A DNA stretch of 64,000 bases from Stenotrophomonas sp. UBA2629 (GTDB lineage: Bacteria > Pseudomonadota > Gammaproteobacteria > Xanthomonadales > Xanthomonadaceae): the NCBI GenBank assembly GCA_002359895.1, contig DEOB01000011.1:187203-251202 (forward strand), written 5' to 3'. Position numbers and translations under genes: made by a program. The notes below the pieces were generated by a model. That model was not told where the DNA came from and ran no database searches. It worked only from the letters and a program-made list of their open reading frames with translations. Shown in pieces: positions 33,621 to 42,647 of this stretch; the stretch's first letter is position 1; every line of letters begins with the position of its first letter.

Positions 33621-34921
33621 TGAACGCGCTGACTGCATGGATTGCCGCTGCCGTTCTCACATTCGCCGGCAGCGCGTTTGCTGCCGAGCCGGATGCGCTT
33701 GCCACGCGCCTGCTCGACCAACTCGATGCCAGCCAGTACAGCGCCGCCGAGGCGATGTTCTCGCCGCAGATGAAAGCCGCCGTGCCGGCTGAAAAACTGC
33801 AGGCCGTTTGGGAGTCCCTCCCCGCGCAGATGGGCGCCGCCGGCAAACGCGGCGATGCACAGACAAGCGAAGTTGACGGCTATCGCATTGTGGTGATTCC
33901 GCTGGATTACGCCAACGGCAAACTGCAGGCACGCATCGTCTTTGACAAGGACGACCAGGTCGCCGGCTTCCTGGTGCAACCGGCCGCCCCGCCACCTGCA
34001 GCTACAGCGGCACCGGCAGCGGATGCCGGCTTCATCGAACAGGATTTCAGCATCCCTGCCAGCGGCAATGCCAAGGCGCCGCTGCCCGGTACGCTGGCAC
34101 TGCCCAAGGGCAAGGGGCCGTTCCCGGCGGTGGTGCTGGTGCATGGCTCCGGCCCGCAGGACCGCGACGAAACCATCGGCCCCAATCGCCCGTTCCTGGA
34201 TATCGCGCGCGGCCTGGCCGCGCAGGGCATCGCCGTACTGCGTTACGAAAAGCGCACACATGCGCGCCCGCAGGATTTCAGCGGTGCTTTCACCCTTGAT
34301 GATGAAACCACCCACGATGCAGTCGCGGCAGTTGTCACACTCACTACCACTACGTCGATTGATCCAAAGCACATCTACGTGCTCGGCCATAGCCAAGGCG
34401 GCCTGTTGGCCGGCCGTATCGCTCAAGCAAGTGACGGCAAGCTTGCTGGTTTGATTCTGTTGGCCGCACCCGTGCGTCCCATCCTCGACATTCTTGCCGA
34501 ACAGAATCGCTATCTGCTGAGCCTGGACGGCAGCATCAGCGCTGAAGATCAAACACAGCTGGACGCGCTGGATGCCACCATCGCCACCGTGCGCCGCAAT
34601 CCAGACGCCACCTTGATGAACCTGCCGGGCCGCTTCTGGCAACAACTGGAACAGGTGGATCCTGTCGCCGATGTGCGCAGTAGTGGCCTGCCGACATTGT
34701 TGCTGCAGGGCGGTCGCGACTTCCAGGTCGTCGATACCGAGTGGCAACTGTGGAAGAAAGGCCTGCAGGGCGACCGTTACCGCTTCCACCATTACCCTGC
34801 CCTCAACCACCTTGGCATCACCAGCAACGGCAAAGGTGGCATGGCCGAATACGCGCAGCCCGGCCATGTGGATGCTGGCCTGATCAACGACATCGCCGAC
34901 TGGATCAAGGCACAGCCATGA
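33620..34921 (+). CDS. Exported alpha/beta hydrolase with DUF3887-like N-terminal domain
   Basis: A 433-residue protein with a signal peptide ending SAFA-AEP. Residues about 25-115 look like a DUF3887 (NTF2-like) domain, followed by a Pro/Ala linker and an alpha/beta hydrolase: oxyanion loop VLVHGSGPQDRDE, nucleophile GHSQGG, and a C-terminal acid/His region (LLLQGGRDFQV; ALNHLGI). It is a periplasmic serine hydrolase, substrate unknown. Start overlaps the DUF4177 stop by one base. Confidence 0.88.
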   Translation: MNALTAWIAAAVLTFAGSAFAAEPDALATRLLDQLDASQYSAAEAMFSPQMKAAVPAEKLQAVWESLPAQMGAAGKRGDAQTSEVDGYRIVVIPLDYANGKLQARIVFDKDDQVAGFLVQPAAPPPAATAAPAADAGFIEQDFSIPASGNAKAPLPGTLALPKGKGPFPAVVLVHGSGPQDRDETIGPNRPFLDIARGLAAQGIAVLRYEKRTHARPQDFSGAFTLDDETTHDAVAAVVTLTTTTSIDPKHIYVLGHSQGGLLAGRIAQASDGKLAGLILLAAPVRPILDILAEQNRYLLSLDGSISAEDQTQLDALDATIATVRRNPDATLMNLPGRFWQQLEQVDPVADVRSSGLPTLLLQGGRDFQVVDTEWQLWKKGLQGDRYRFHHYPALNHLGITSNGKGGMAEYAQPGHVDAGLINDIADWIKAQP

Positions 34922-35487
34922 AGCGCCCCACCGACAGAACCGCACCCCGCGACATCGCGGTCGCCGCACCGCCGGCCATCACCCTGTGGTGGCTGTGGGG
35001 CCCGATGCTGCTGATACTGAGCATCGACCCGCTGATCCGCGTGTTTGCAGGCAAGCTACCGGCGCAGATGACGTTTGATTCGCTGGGGCCGCTGCTGATT
35101 CTGCCGTTGATCGGCCTTGGCCTGGGCGCGTTCTATCGCCGCCGTCGCATCACGCTCGCACCTGACCAGCTGGATATCGTCAGCACTTTCTACCGCAAGC
35201 AGGTTCCACTGAGCAGCCTGCGCATGGACCGCGCCCGCGTGGTGAGTTTTGACGAATACCCGGAGTTCAAACCGCTCACCAAGACCAATGGCTTCCAGCT
35301 GCCGGACTTCCGCTCCGGCCACTTCCGCATGGGCGACGGCAGCAAAAGCTTCTGCCTGATCACCGACAACCAGCACGTGCTGGTACTGCCGTTGCGCGAC
35401 GGCTCCACTGTATTGGTAAGCCCAGAGAAACCGCGCGCCCTGCTCGATGAACTCAAGCAACTGGCCGACAGCCGCCCGCGCGCCTAA
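34918..35487 (+). CDS. Membrane protein with bacterial PH-like domain
   Basis: A 189-residue protein. Two helices (about 22-40 and 55-75) are followed by RRRRITLAPDQLDIVSTFYRKQVPLSSLR, the strand pattern of bacterial PH (YcxB/YdbS-like) domains, and a C-terminal helix. ATG 34918 overlaps the hydrolase stop by four bases. Function is unknown. Confidence 0.7.
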   Translation: MKRPTDRTAPRDIAVAAPPAITLWWLWGPMLLILSIDPLIRVFAGKLPAQMTFDSLGPLLILPLIGLGLGAFYRRRRITLAPDQLDIVSTFYRKQVPLSSLRMDRARVVSFDEYPEFKPLTKTNGFQLPDFRSGHFRMGDGSKSFCLITDNQHVLVLPLRDGSTVLVSPEKPRALLDELKQLADSRPRA

Positions 35488-35496
35488 GCTGCACGC

Positions 35497-36303
35497 ATGC
35501 GCAACGCTCCCCATCTGCTACTCAACACACCGGACATCGAAATCTGGCCCGGCGGCCTGCTGCGTGCCCGCAGCAACCACGACGCGCGCCTGCTCGCGCA
35601 GGCCAGCCATGTGCTGCGCCGCAAATGCGATGGCCGCTATCTCGCCGCGCACCTGCCGCGCGGCCTGATGCCGCTGGTCGCTCGCCTACACGAGGAGCCC
35701 GGCATCAAGCAGGCGTTGGCAGTCTTGGAGGCGCACAAGTCGCAGCCCAACCGCACACCGCCGCCACACGGCGAACTGCCGCTGCATCAATTGCAACACC
35801 GCCTCGACCAGCTTGGCCTGGACAGCGAAGAGTACGCCGCCAATACCCGTTTACAGTTGATTGCCGAACCCGCGCACCTGGCATTGGCAGGCTTCGACCG
35901 CTACCGCCGTCCACTGTGGCTCACCCGCCAGGCAGCGCGCGCTTGGCAACGCATGCATGATGCCGCCGCTGCTGACGGCATCGCGATGGATGCGATTTCC
36001 GGCTACCGCAGTCACGACTATCAGCTGGGTATTTTTGAACGCAAACGTGCACGCGGCTTGAACGTAGCGGAGATCCTCACCGTCAACGCCGCGCCAGGGT
36101 TCAGCGAACACCACGGCGGCAATGCGCTGGACATCAGCGCGCCCGATGAGCCACCGGCAGAGGAGTCCTTCGAGCACACCGCCGCCTTCGCCTGGCTGCA
36201 GCAGCACGCCAGCGCTTATGGGTTCCACATGAGCTACCCGCGCGACAACCCCTACGGCATCGTTTACGAGCCGTGGCATTGGTGCTGGAGCGGCGTTCAC
36301 TGA
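35497..36303 (+). CDS. VanY-type D-alanyl-D-alanine carboxypeptidase (M15B)
   Basis: A 268-residue protein. The C-terminal 130 residues carry the M15B motifs SGYRSHDYQ, SEHHGGNALDIS (zinc His and Asp) and EPWHW (zinc His). The first 110 residues form an unassigned, Leu/Arg/His-rich domain with no signal peptide, odd for a peptidoglycan enzyme. It starts 9 bases after the preceding gene, so is in the same operon. It should trim D-Ala or cleave D,D-bonds. Confidence 0.85.
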   Translation: MRNAPHLLLNTPDIEIWPGGLLRARSNHDARLLAQASHVLRRKCDGRYLAAHLPRGLMPLVARLHEEPGIKQALAVLEAHKSQPNRTPPPHGELPLHQLQHRLDQLGLDSEEYAANTRLQLIAEPAHLALAGFDRYRRPLWLTRQAARAWQRMHDAAAADGIAMDAISGYRSHDYQLGIFERKRARGLNVAEILTVNAAPGFSEHHGGNALDISAPDEPPAEESFEHTAAFAWLQQHASAYGFHMSYPRDNPYGIVYEPWHWCWSGVH

Positions 36304-36383
36304 TCGCAGGCAAGGCGGATGCCGCAACGACGCGCGCAATCCCGCACCTCACCCTCAAAGCCCACACACCCGCAGGGAATTCC

Positions 36384-36920
36384 ATGGACGGACGCAACCC
36401 CTACAGCAGTTCCAACGCGCCGATGACGCAGGCACTCAGCCCGCTTGAGCGCGACATTCCCGACTCGATCAGCGGCCCCATCCGCCAGGGGTGGATTGCC
36501 GCCTGCGTCGCCATGGCGCTGCTGCTGATCGTCGGCCTGGCCGGCTTTGCCGCCAGCCGTGCCTGGCCCGACCTGCTCATCCTTCTTGATCTGCCGGTCA
36601 TTGCGGTGCTGGCTTTCGGCCTCCATAAACGCAGCCGTACCGCAGCCACGCTTCTTGTGCTGATGTCGGTCCTGCCAAAGCTGATGCTGATTGCGGATGG
36701 TCAACTCAATGGCGTCGTGTTCGGGCTGGTGTTTGCGATCTTCTACATCCGTGCGATGACCGCCACCTATCGTTACCATCGCTTCGTCAAAAACTGGCAG
36801 CGCAATCCTCCCGCACCGCGCGGCTCGCTGGCGGACAACCCCGCCTTCAGTGTGAGTGGCTCCAGCACCGCGTCGCAGCAAACCACCCCGCCGCGCGTGT
36901 CCGCACCGGAGGAAGCGTGA
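36384..36920 (+). CDS. Hypothetical membrane protein
   Basis: A 178-residue protein. The N-terminal MDGRNPYSSSNAP recalls the next gene (MGDNPYRSSAPP), suggesting related proteins. Four hydrophobic segments follow (about 37-57, 60-78, 86-102, 107-125), then a polar Ser/Pro/Thr tail. ATG 36384 is chosen because upstream sequence overlaps the VanY gene. Function is unknown. Confidence 0.7.
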   Translation: MDGRNPYSSSNAPMTQALSPLERDIPDSISGPIRQGWIAACVAMALLLIVGLAGFAASRAWPDLLILLDLPVIAVLAFGLHKRSRTAATLLVLMSVLPKLMLIADGQLNGVVFGLVFAIFYIRAMTATYRYHRFVKNWQRNPPAPRGSLADNPAFSVSGSSTASQQTTPPRVSAPEEA

Positions 36921-36922
36921 GC

Positions 36923-37339
36923 ATGGGCGACAACCCCTATCGCAGCAGCGCGCCACCGGCGGCCGCTGCGCGCGTCAGCAGCAGCCAGCCCGCGCGTAGA
37001 ACGGTCGTAGTGATGGCCGGCACCGGCGTCCTGCTCGGAATCACCCAACTGGCGCTGGCACTGTGGGCATGGCGTGTGGGAATCATCACGCAGCCGCACA
37101 AGGCGTTGATGGTGCTCGGCAGCGCCGCGCTGTACTTCGCATTGGGTTATGGCGTGTACCGCCGCAGCCGCATCTGCGCCTGTGTGTTGTTGGTGTATGC
37201 CGAGTTGCATGCACTGCTCGCCCTATGGGCGTTCTCGCCAATGCCTGCGTATTCCCTGCTGGTTCCACTGGCACTGCTGCTGGTCATGGTCATGGTCAAC
37301 GGTACGCTGGCGGTCTTCCGCAGCCACGCGCGTCACTGA
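36923..37339 (+). CDS. Hypothetical membrane protein
   Basis: A 138-residue protein with about four membrane helices (VVVMAGTGVLLGITQLALAL; LMVLGSAALYFALGYGVY; ACVLLVYAELHALLALWAF; LVPLALLLVMVMVNGTLAVF). GGAGGA at 36908-36913 favours ATG 36923; GTG 36917 would overlap the previous stop by four bases. The shared DNPYRSS-type N-terminus suggests duplication with the upstream gene. It ends the run that begins with the SPFH gene. Confidence 0.7.
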   Translation: MGDNPYRSSAPPAAAARVSSSQPARRTVVVMAGTGVLLGITQLALALWAWRVGIITQPHKALMVLGSAALYFALGYGVYRRSRICACVLLVYAELHALLALWAFSPMPAYSLLVPLALLLVMVMVNGTLAVFRSHARH

Positions 37340-37357
37340 GCACCAACGCGCTTGGCC

Positions 37358-38032
37358 TCAATCCTGCGAGCGGTTGGTCCTGAGCTTGGGGTCGGCGATG
37401 AAATCGGCGATGCGCCACAAGTACAGACTGGCATAGGTGCGATACGGGCCCCATCGTTCGCCGCGCTCGGCCAACGCTTTGGGCGTAGGCATCACCTCGG
37501 CTGCATCCACGCGCTGCGCGCCCTTGCGGATGCCCAGGTCATCAATCGGCAGAATGTCCGGCCGGCCAAGTCGGAACATCAGCATCATCTCCACCGTCCA
37601 ACGACCAATGCCGCGTACCGGCACCCACGCATTGATGATGTCCTCGTGGTGCATCACCGACATCTGCCGCAACGACGGCAATTCGCCGCTGGCTTCACGA
37701 AGGGCCAGGTCGCGCAGTGCCAGCGCCTTGTTGCCGGAGACACCACACGCGCGCAGCGCTGTGTCGTCGATCAGGCCCAGCGTGTCCGCATGCAGCCGGC
37801 TGCAGCCGATGGCCGCCTCCACCCGCCCAACAATGGTTGACGCCGCCTTGCCACTGAGCTGTTGAAACAAAATGGCACGTGCCAGTGCATCCACCGGATC
37901 AAACGACTTGCGCCAACCCTCAGGCGCCGCCAATGGACCCAACCGGCGGATCCAAAGCGCCAGCCGCCGGTCACTGCGCTGCAGATGCTCAAGCGCGTGA
38001 TCGACATCAAAGCCACGCGCATAACGGGGCAT
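37358..38032 (-). CDS. alkA: DNA-3-methyladenine glycosylase II
   Basis: A 224-residue HhH-GPD glycosylase that removes alkylated purines. The hairpin is VRGIGRWTVEMM (139-150) and the catalytic Asp is D165 in LPIDDLGI. There is no C-terminal iron-sulphur motif. It lacks the N-terminal domain of E. coli AlkA, as do many 200-230-residue homologues. It begins four bases after the DUF423 gene on the same strand. Confidence 0.9.
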   Translation of the reverse strand: MPRYARGFDVDHALEHLQRSDRRLALWIRRLGPLAAPEGWRKSFDPVDALARAILFQQLSGKAASTIVGRVEAAIGCSRLHADTLGLIDDTALRACGVSGNKALALRDLALREASGELPSLRQMSVMHHEDIINAWVPVRGIGRWTVEMMLMFRLGRPDILPIDDLGIRKGAQRVDAAEVMPTPKALAERGERWGPYRTYASLYLWRIADFIADPKLRTNRSQD

Positions 38033-38036
38033 GGGG

Positions 38037-38408
38037 TCAGCGTTTCAACGAGCTGAAAGCCAACAACACCCAGCCGCCCATCAGGGTCATGCCACCGAAC
38101 GGTGCCAACGTGGTTGGCCACTTCATCAGCACGTTGCCAACCAAGCTTCCGGCGAACAGCAAAGTCCCTACCAGCAGCACGTACAGCGCAATACGCCCGA
38201 GCGGGTTCAATGTCGCCACTCCCAGCGCGGCCAACGCCACACCATGACCAAACGCATACAGCGCGGCGGTGTTCAGATGTGACTGCGCCAGCGGATCCGC
38301 TACGCCATGCGAGGCATACGCCGAAAGCCCCACCGCCACCGCCGCCAACAAGCCACCGCAGAACGCAATGAACGAAGGCTTGGTCTTGCGTCGCTCCTGC
38401 AGAAACAT
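38037..38408 (-). CDS. DUF423 family membrane protein
   Basis: A 123-residue, four-helix membrane protein. AAVAVGLSAYASHG, LNTAALYAFGHGVALAALG and LVGTLLFAGSLVG are the family blocks (YwdK/YgdD type). ATG 38408 has GGAG at six bases; the frame is open to 38489. Function is unknown. Probably co-transcribed with alkA. Confidence 0.9.
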   Translation of the reverse strand: MFLQERRKTKPSFIAFCGGLLAAVAVGLSAYASHGVADPLAQSHLNTAALYAFGHGVALAALGVATLNPLGRIALYVLLVGTLLFAGSLVGNVLMKWPTTLAPFGGMTLMGGWVLLAFSSLKR

Positions 38409-38453
38409 ATCGTGCTCCCTCATCCTCATTGGCCAGTTCTGATGGCCACAAAA

Positions 38454-38482
38454 AAAACGCGCCGCAGGAAGCGGCGCGTTTT
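38454..38482 (-). terminator. Terminator of the SRPBCC gene
   Basis: AAAACGCGCCGC-AGGAA-GCGGCGCGTTTT, a perfect 12-bp stem, with a run of T on the minus strand. Confidence 0.9.
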
Positions 38483-38515
38483 CTGACAATCAACTCATCG
38501 TCAGCAACCGGGCGT

Positions 38516-39658
38516 TTACTTAACGGCCCAGTAGATGTCGTAGCTGCCTTCGGTGGTGAAGCCCTTGGCAACACCGCCCTTCCAGGACTCGTACGGACGA
38601 TCAATCACTTCATTGCCGGTCGTGGTCGCCCAGGCACGCAGTGCGTTACGCGCGATATCCAGGCCAGCCATGTGACCGGTGTACGAGGCAAAGGCTGCAC
38701 GACGGGCATCTGCATGCACGTAGGTGACCGGGTTGCCTGCCGGAACCTTCACGTCCAGCTTGCCACCGGCAGCAGCCACGGCGACCGGAGCGGCAGCGGG
38801 CTTGTCGGCTTCGCCTTCCTTCTTGTCAGCGGCCGGAGCAGCACCACTGCGCTTGCGCACCGGCTGCACCACGTCGAACGCGTACTTTTCAGCACCGAAG
38901 TCGGTGGTCACGATGCGCACCGGACCGACGGCTTCAAGACCATTGGCTTCCATCGCACGCTTGATCCACTCCTGGTTGCTCTCGATGGACTGGCGGATGG
39001 TGTCGTTGTTGCGGTCGATGTTACCGGCGTTGACCACCAGCAGATCTTCAGCAGCCACGTCCACAACCTTCAGGTCGGTCAGCGGTGCGTCCGGAGCGCG
39101 GTAATCCACGTTCGGCACCGAAGCCAGCATGTTGGCCATGCGCGACAGGCCCAGCTTGACGTCGTCACCGATGTGGCGGCTCACGTACAGGCCGGCATAA
39201 CGACCAAACAGGTCCATGCCGTACTTGACGCTGTATTCCTGCGTGATCTTGACGTTGCGGTCGTTCTTGCCGGTCGGCTCAAGGGTGAAAGCGGTAACCT
39301 TGTCGTGACCACGGGTCTGGTCTTCGATGGCGATCACGACGCGCTTGTTCTTCTCGCTGTCGGTGATCTCCCAGCTACCCTGGCCCAGCGTGCTGTCCTT
39401 GGAGCTGTATTCCATGCGGGCGCCCTTACCGGCGTCCGGACCGCTGAACTTCAGTTCCACGCCCTTGTCGCGCAGCGCGAGTGGGTTCCAGTCCTTGAAG
39501 CGGCGCAGGCTGTTGACCGTGTCATACACGATCGTCATCTTGCGGTTGGTTTCGATGCTTTCAGAAATGTGGCGCTCGCCCGGCAGGCATACGCCAATGA
39601 TGACGAACAGGCCAGCCACGATCCCCAAGGCAATCAGGAACTCGATAATACGGGTCAT
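38516..39658 (-). CDS. SRPBCC-domain membrane-anchored protein with GyrI-like C-terminal half
   Basis: A 380-residue protein. An N-terminal helix (about 4-24) anchors it; residues 30-175 have the polyketide cyclase/START pattern (ISESIETNRKMTIVYDTVNSLRRFKDWNPLA...GSWEITDSE). From about 200 the DLKVVDVAAEDLLVVNAGNIDR region resembles a GyrI/BacE effector-binding fold, interrupted by a Lys/Pro/Ala insert (about 275-300). Both halves are small-molecule-binding folds. It stands alone with its own terminator. Confidence 0.75.
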   Translation of the reverse strand: MTRIIEFLIALGIVAGLFVIIGVCLPGERHISESIETNRKMTIVYDTVNSLRRFKDWNPLALRDKGVELKFSGPDAGKGARMEYSSKDSTLGQGSWEITDSEKNKRVVIAIEDQTRGHDKVTAFTLEPTGKNDRNVKITQEYSVKYGMDLFGRYAGLYVSRHIGDDVKLGLSRMANMLASVPNVDYRAPDAPLTDLKVVDVAAEDLLVVNAGNIDRNNDTIRQSIESNQEWIKRAMEANGLEAVGPVRIVTTDFGAEKYAFDVVQPVRKRSGAAPAADKKEGEADKPAAAPVAVAAAGGKLDVKVPAGNPVTYVHADARRAAFASYTGHMAGLDIARNALRAWATTTGNEVIDRPYESWKGGVAKGFTTEGSYDIYWAVK

Positions 39659-40074
39659 TCAGGAGTCTCCGTGGCCGATCCCACGGCCGGGTTGATTGAA
39701 GCGAAGCCCCCATCCTATCAGGCTTTTCGCACGTTGTTGATTACAAATGGCGTACCGGTTTCCTTGCCCGAATACGGTGTTGCATCGCTGCGGCGCAAGG
39801 TAACGCATCCATTACCAACGAAGCGCGCCTTCTCGCGATAGCGCGGGCCATTGAAAGACCCATGGCGTGCATTTTCACCTCAGTCCGCAGGCCAGCACCA
39901 GCATTTATGCATGTTTTTTTACATGCAACCCGCCGCTGCGTGCCATCGAAAGCCGGCATCGGCAAAATGCCGCACTGCCACAAAGTTACGGCCCAGCTCC
40001 GCAGCGCCGGCTTCATACGTCCGGGCGCTCGAATACCCATCGCGCACGGGTGGCGTGGCAATCCATCGCATTGA
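39659..40074. other. Gene-free stretch with an inverted repeat
   Basis: No credible gene is seen in these 416 bases; short open frames lack ribosome sites and family character. It should hold the SRPBCC promoter on its left. TGCATGT-TTTTTT-ACATGCA at 39909-39928 is a perfect 7-bp inverted repeat around six T. No terminator is visible for the response-regulator gene that ends at 40075. Confidence 0.6.
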
Positions 40075-40716
40075 TCAGACCAACTGCAGCTCGAACGCCT
40101 TGAGCACGGCCCGAGTACGGTCGCGCACCCCCAGCTTGGAGAGAATGTTGGAGACGTGGTTCTTGATGGTGCCTTCGGCCACGCCCAACGAGTTGGCGAT
40201 CTCCTTGTTGGAAAAGCCGCTGGCCATCAGCCGCAGGATTTCGGTCTCCCGGTCGGTGAGCGGGTCCGGCCGGTCCAGGCTGACGAACTCGTTGCGCATG
40301 TGCTCCAGGCCCGACAGCAGCCGTTGGGTCACCGCCGGCTGCACCAGTGAGCCGCCACCGGCCACGGTACGGATCGCACCGACCAGCTGGTCCAGCGTCA
40401 CATCCTTGAGCAGGTAACCCTTGGCACCGGCCTTGAGCCCGGCCAACACCAGCTGGTCATCATCAAAGGTGGTCAGGATGATCGACGGCGGCAGCTGGCC
40501 CAGACGGCTGAGGGTCTGCAGCGCCTCCAGGCCCGACATCACCGGCATGCGCATGTCCATCAGCACCACATCCGGCTTGACCGCGGGTATCACCTCCACC
40601 GCATGGCGGCCGTCGGTGGCCTCGGCCACCACCTCTATGCTGTCGTCCAGCGCCAGCAAGGAGCGGATGCCCTGCCGTACCAGGGTTTGGTCATCGACCA
40701 GGCAGACACGGATCAT
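40075..40716 (-). CDS. NarL/FixJ-type response regulator
   Basis: A 213-residue regulator. The receiver domain has phosphoacceptor D54 (VVLMDMRMPVMSG), acidic VDD at 8-9 and K of LLKDV; the LuxR helix-turn-helix is LTDRETEILRLMASGFSNKEIANSLGVAEGTIKNHVSNILSKL region, about 148-190. ATG 40716 shares one base with the kinase stop (TGATG). It is the partner of the upstream kinase. Resembles DesR/LiaR types. Confidence 0.94.
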   Translation of the reverse strand: MIRVCLVDDQTLVRQGIRSLLALDDSIEVVAEATDGRHAVEVIPAVKPDVVLMDMRMPVMSGLEALQTLSRLGQLPPSIILTTFDDDQLVLAGLKAGAKGYLLKDVTLDQLVGAIRTVAGGGSLVQPAVTQRLLSGLEHMRNEFVSLDRPDPLTDRETEILRLMASGFSNKEIANSLGVAEGTIKNHVSNILSKLGVRDRTRAVLKAFELQLV

Positions 40717-41915
40717 CAACTCACTCCTTGGGGCCCTGAGGCCAACATCATATTGGTTACCAGCGGCAGGCTGGCGCGAAGGTGAAAGCCTTCCCCAACA
40801 CGTGCCGTCACATCGAAGCCGCCGCCGTATTCTGCCAACCGTTCACGCATACCGCGCAGGCCATTTCCCGGCAGGATCTCATCCACTTCGCCGCCGATGC
40901 CGTCATCACGGGCGTCAATGACGATGATGTCGCCGGTTTTCTCGACCCGGATCCACAGGTTGCGGGCACCGGCATGGCGCACGGCGTTGGTGATGATCTC
41001 CTGGGTGCAACGCAGCAGCACATGGGCGCGCTCGGGGTCGTCCACATTGAGCGGCTCGTCCACCTGCAGGTGGATATCCAGCGACGGCACCCGCTCGGTC
41101 AGCGGCCGCAGGGCCGCTGCCAGGTCGATGGCACCGCTTTCGCGCAGTTGGCTGACCGCCTCGCGCACATCGGTGAGCAGCAGTTTGGCCAGCGTATGGG
41201 CCTGGCGCACATGCTCCTGCGCCTGGCCCTCGGTGATGTGCCCGGCCACTTCCAGGTTCAGGCTCAGCGCCGTCAGGTGGTGCCCCAGCAAATCGTGCAG
41301 CTCACGGGAAATGCGGGTGCGCTCGTTGACCCGGGCGCTTTCGGCCAGCAGCAGGCGCGTGGCGCGCAACTCGGCATTGAGCCGGCGCTGCTCTTCACGG
41401 GCCTGGGTCTGTTGACGCGCCACCAGGCTGGTCACGAACACAAACATGGAAAAGCCGCCGTACAGCAGCGACTGCAGCAGCGCCTCAAACAGCGGCAAGC
41501 CTATGATCAGACTGTAGACCGGCAGCACCGCCAGCTGGCTCAACACCAGCCAGATCACTCCAACCCGTTTGCTCAGCAGCCATGGAATCACCCCGGCCGC
41601 CACCATCATCAGGATGCTGCCCAGGCCGGTGCCGGAGATGTAACTGACCGCCAGCGCCGAAATAGTGAGCACCAGCAGGGCCAGGCGGTCGTACCAGCCG
41701 CTGTGCCCAGCCGCATTGAGACCACGCGTCAGCCAGAAGTAGCAGCCACCGAACGCCAGGTAGGCCGCAAACAGCCACACCACCTCGCCAGTGCCGGGCG
41801 GGAGCATGCCCTCTTCGGGTGCGTACTGCGTATAGACCAAGGGCAAGCTGACCAGGGCCCAGGTGAACAGGCCAGCCAGACGGAGAACACGGGTATGACT
41901 GAGATGTCCCAACAT
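40716..41915 (-). CDS. Sensor histidine kinase, HisKA_3 (DesK/NarX-like)
   Basis: A 399-residue kinase with about five to six N-terminal membrane helices (10-165) and little periplasmic sequence, a coiled linker rich in Arg/Glu/Gln, H207 in RISRELHDLLGHHLTALSLN as phosphoacceptor, and an HATPase domain (EIITNAVRHAGARN, DDGIGGE, GNGLRGMRER). The mostly intramembrane sensor suggests it reads membrane state or a lipophilic stress, as for DesK or LiaS. First gene of the pair. Confidence 0.93.
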   Translation of the reverse strand: MLGHLSHTRVLRLAGLFTWALVSLPLVYTQYAPEEGMLPPGTGEVVWLFAAYLAFGGCYFWLTRGLNAAGHSGWYDRLALLVLTISALAVSYISGTGLGSILMMVAAGVIPWLLSKRVGVIWLVLSQLAVLPVYSLIIGLPLFEALLQSLLYGGFSMFVFVTSLVARQQTQAREEQRRLNAELRATRLLLAESARVNERTRISRELHDLLGHHLTALSLNLEVAGHITEGQAQEHVRQAHTLAKLLLTDVREAVSQLRESGAIDLAAALRPLTERVPSLDIHLQVDEPLNVDDPERAHVLLRCTQEIITNAVRHAGARNLWIRVEKTGDIIVIDARDDGIGGEVDEILPGNGLRGMRERLAEYGGGFDVTARVGEGFHLRASLPLVTNMMLASGPQGVS

Positions 41916-42054
41916 TCATGCATGGTAAGGACAGCTGGCGTTTTACGCCCTCCCTCGGAAGTCATGCATCCAATTGGCATGACCGGCGCCTGCCCCCCAT
42001 GCGACAATGCCGCGCAAAGCCTCAGGGCCCACCGCTTTACCCCACGGAGTCACA

Positions 42055-42645
42055 ATGTCGATTGTCATCCGCGACGTGCGCGAGCATGAGCTCGATTCCG
42101 TCCTGGCACTGAACAACAACGCTGGCCTTGCCATCCTGCCGCTCGACGCCGCCAAGGTCCGGCGCTTCTACGAGACCGCAGAGTATTTCCGGGTCGCCGA
42201 GCGTGACGGCAACATGGCCGGGTTCCTGGTGGGTTATGGCAGCGACAACGCGCATGACAGCTGCAATTTTGCGTGGTTCCAGCAGCGTTACCCCAGCTTT
42301 TTCTACATTGACCGCATCGTGGTGGCCAGCCGCCGCCGCGGCGGTGGTGTCGGCCGCGCGTTCTACGCCGATGCCCAGAGTTACGCCGAGCTGCGTTACC
42401 CGCAGATGGCCTGTGAGGTGTTCCTCGACCACGGTGCCGATGCCGCGCTGCTGTTCCATGGCAGCTTCGGCTTCCGCGAAGTGGGCCAGAACACCATGCC
42501 ATCGGTGGATGTACGCGCCAGCATGCTGCTCAAGGATCTGTGCAGCTACGAATGGGTGAAGGAAACCTACGGAGACAACCTGCCCGACGTTCCTTGGGTG
42601 GGCGGCACACGCCGGTCGCTGCAACAGCCGCCGACGGGAACCTGA
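42055..42645 (+). CDS. GNAT family N-acetyltransferase
   Basis: A 196-residue acetyltransferase. The acetyl-CoA loop is RIVVASRRRGGGVGRAFYADAQ (motif A, R-R-G-G-G-V-G-R), followed by FHGSFGFREVGQ (motif B). ATG 42055 is preceded by GGAG. Substrate unknown. minC starts two bases after its stop, so it heads a GNAT-minCDE transcription unit. Confidence 0.88.
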   Translation: MSIVIRDVREHELDSVLALNNNAGLAILPLDAAKVRRFYETAEYFRVAERDGNMAGFLVGYGSDNAHDSCNFAWFQQRYPSFFYIDRIVVASRRRGGGVGRAFYADAQSYAELRYPQMACEVFLDHGADAALLFHGSFGFREVGQNTMPSVDVRASMLLKDLCSYEWVKETYGDNLPDVPWVGGTRRSLQQPPTGT

Positions 42646-42647
42646 AC

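Noticed and set aside
39741..40061. 106-codon open frame on the minus strand in the SRPBCC-response regulator gap
   Set aside because: No ribosome site, no family pattern, and composition unlike the neighbouring genes.
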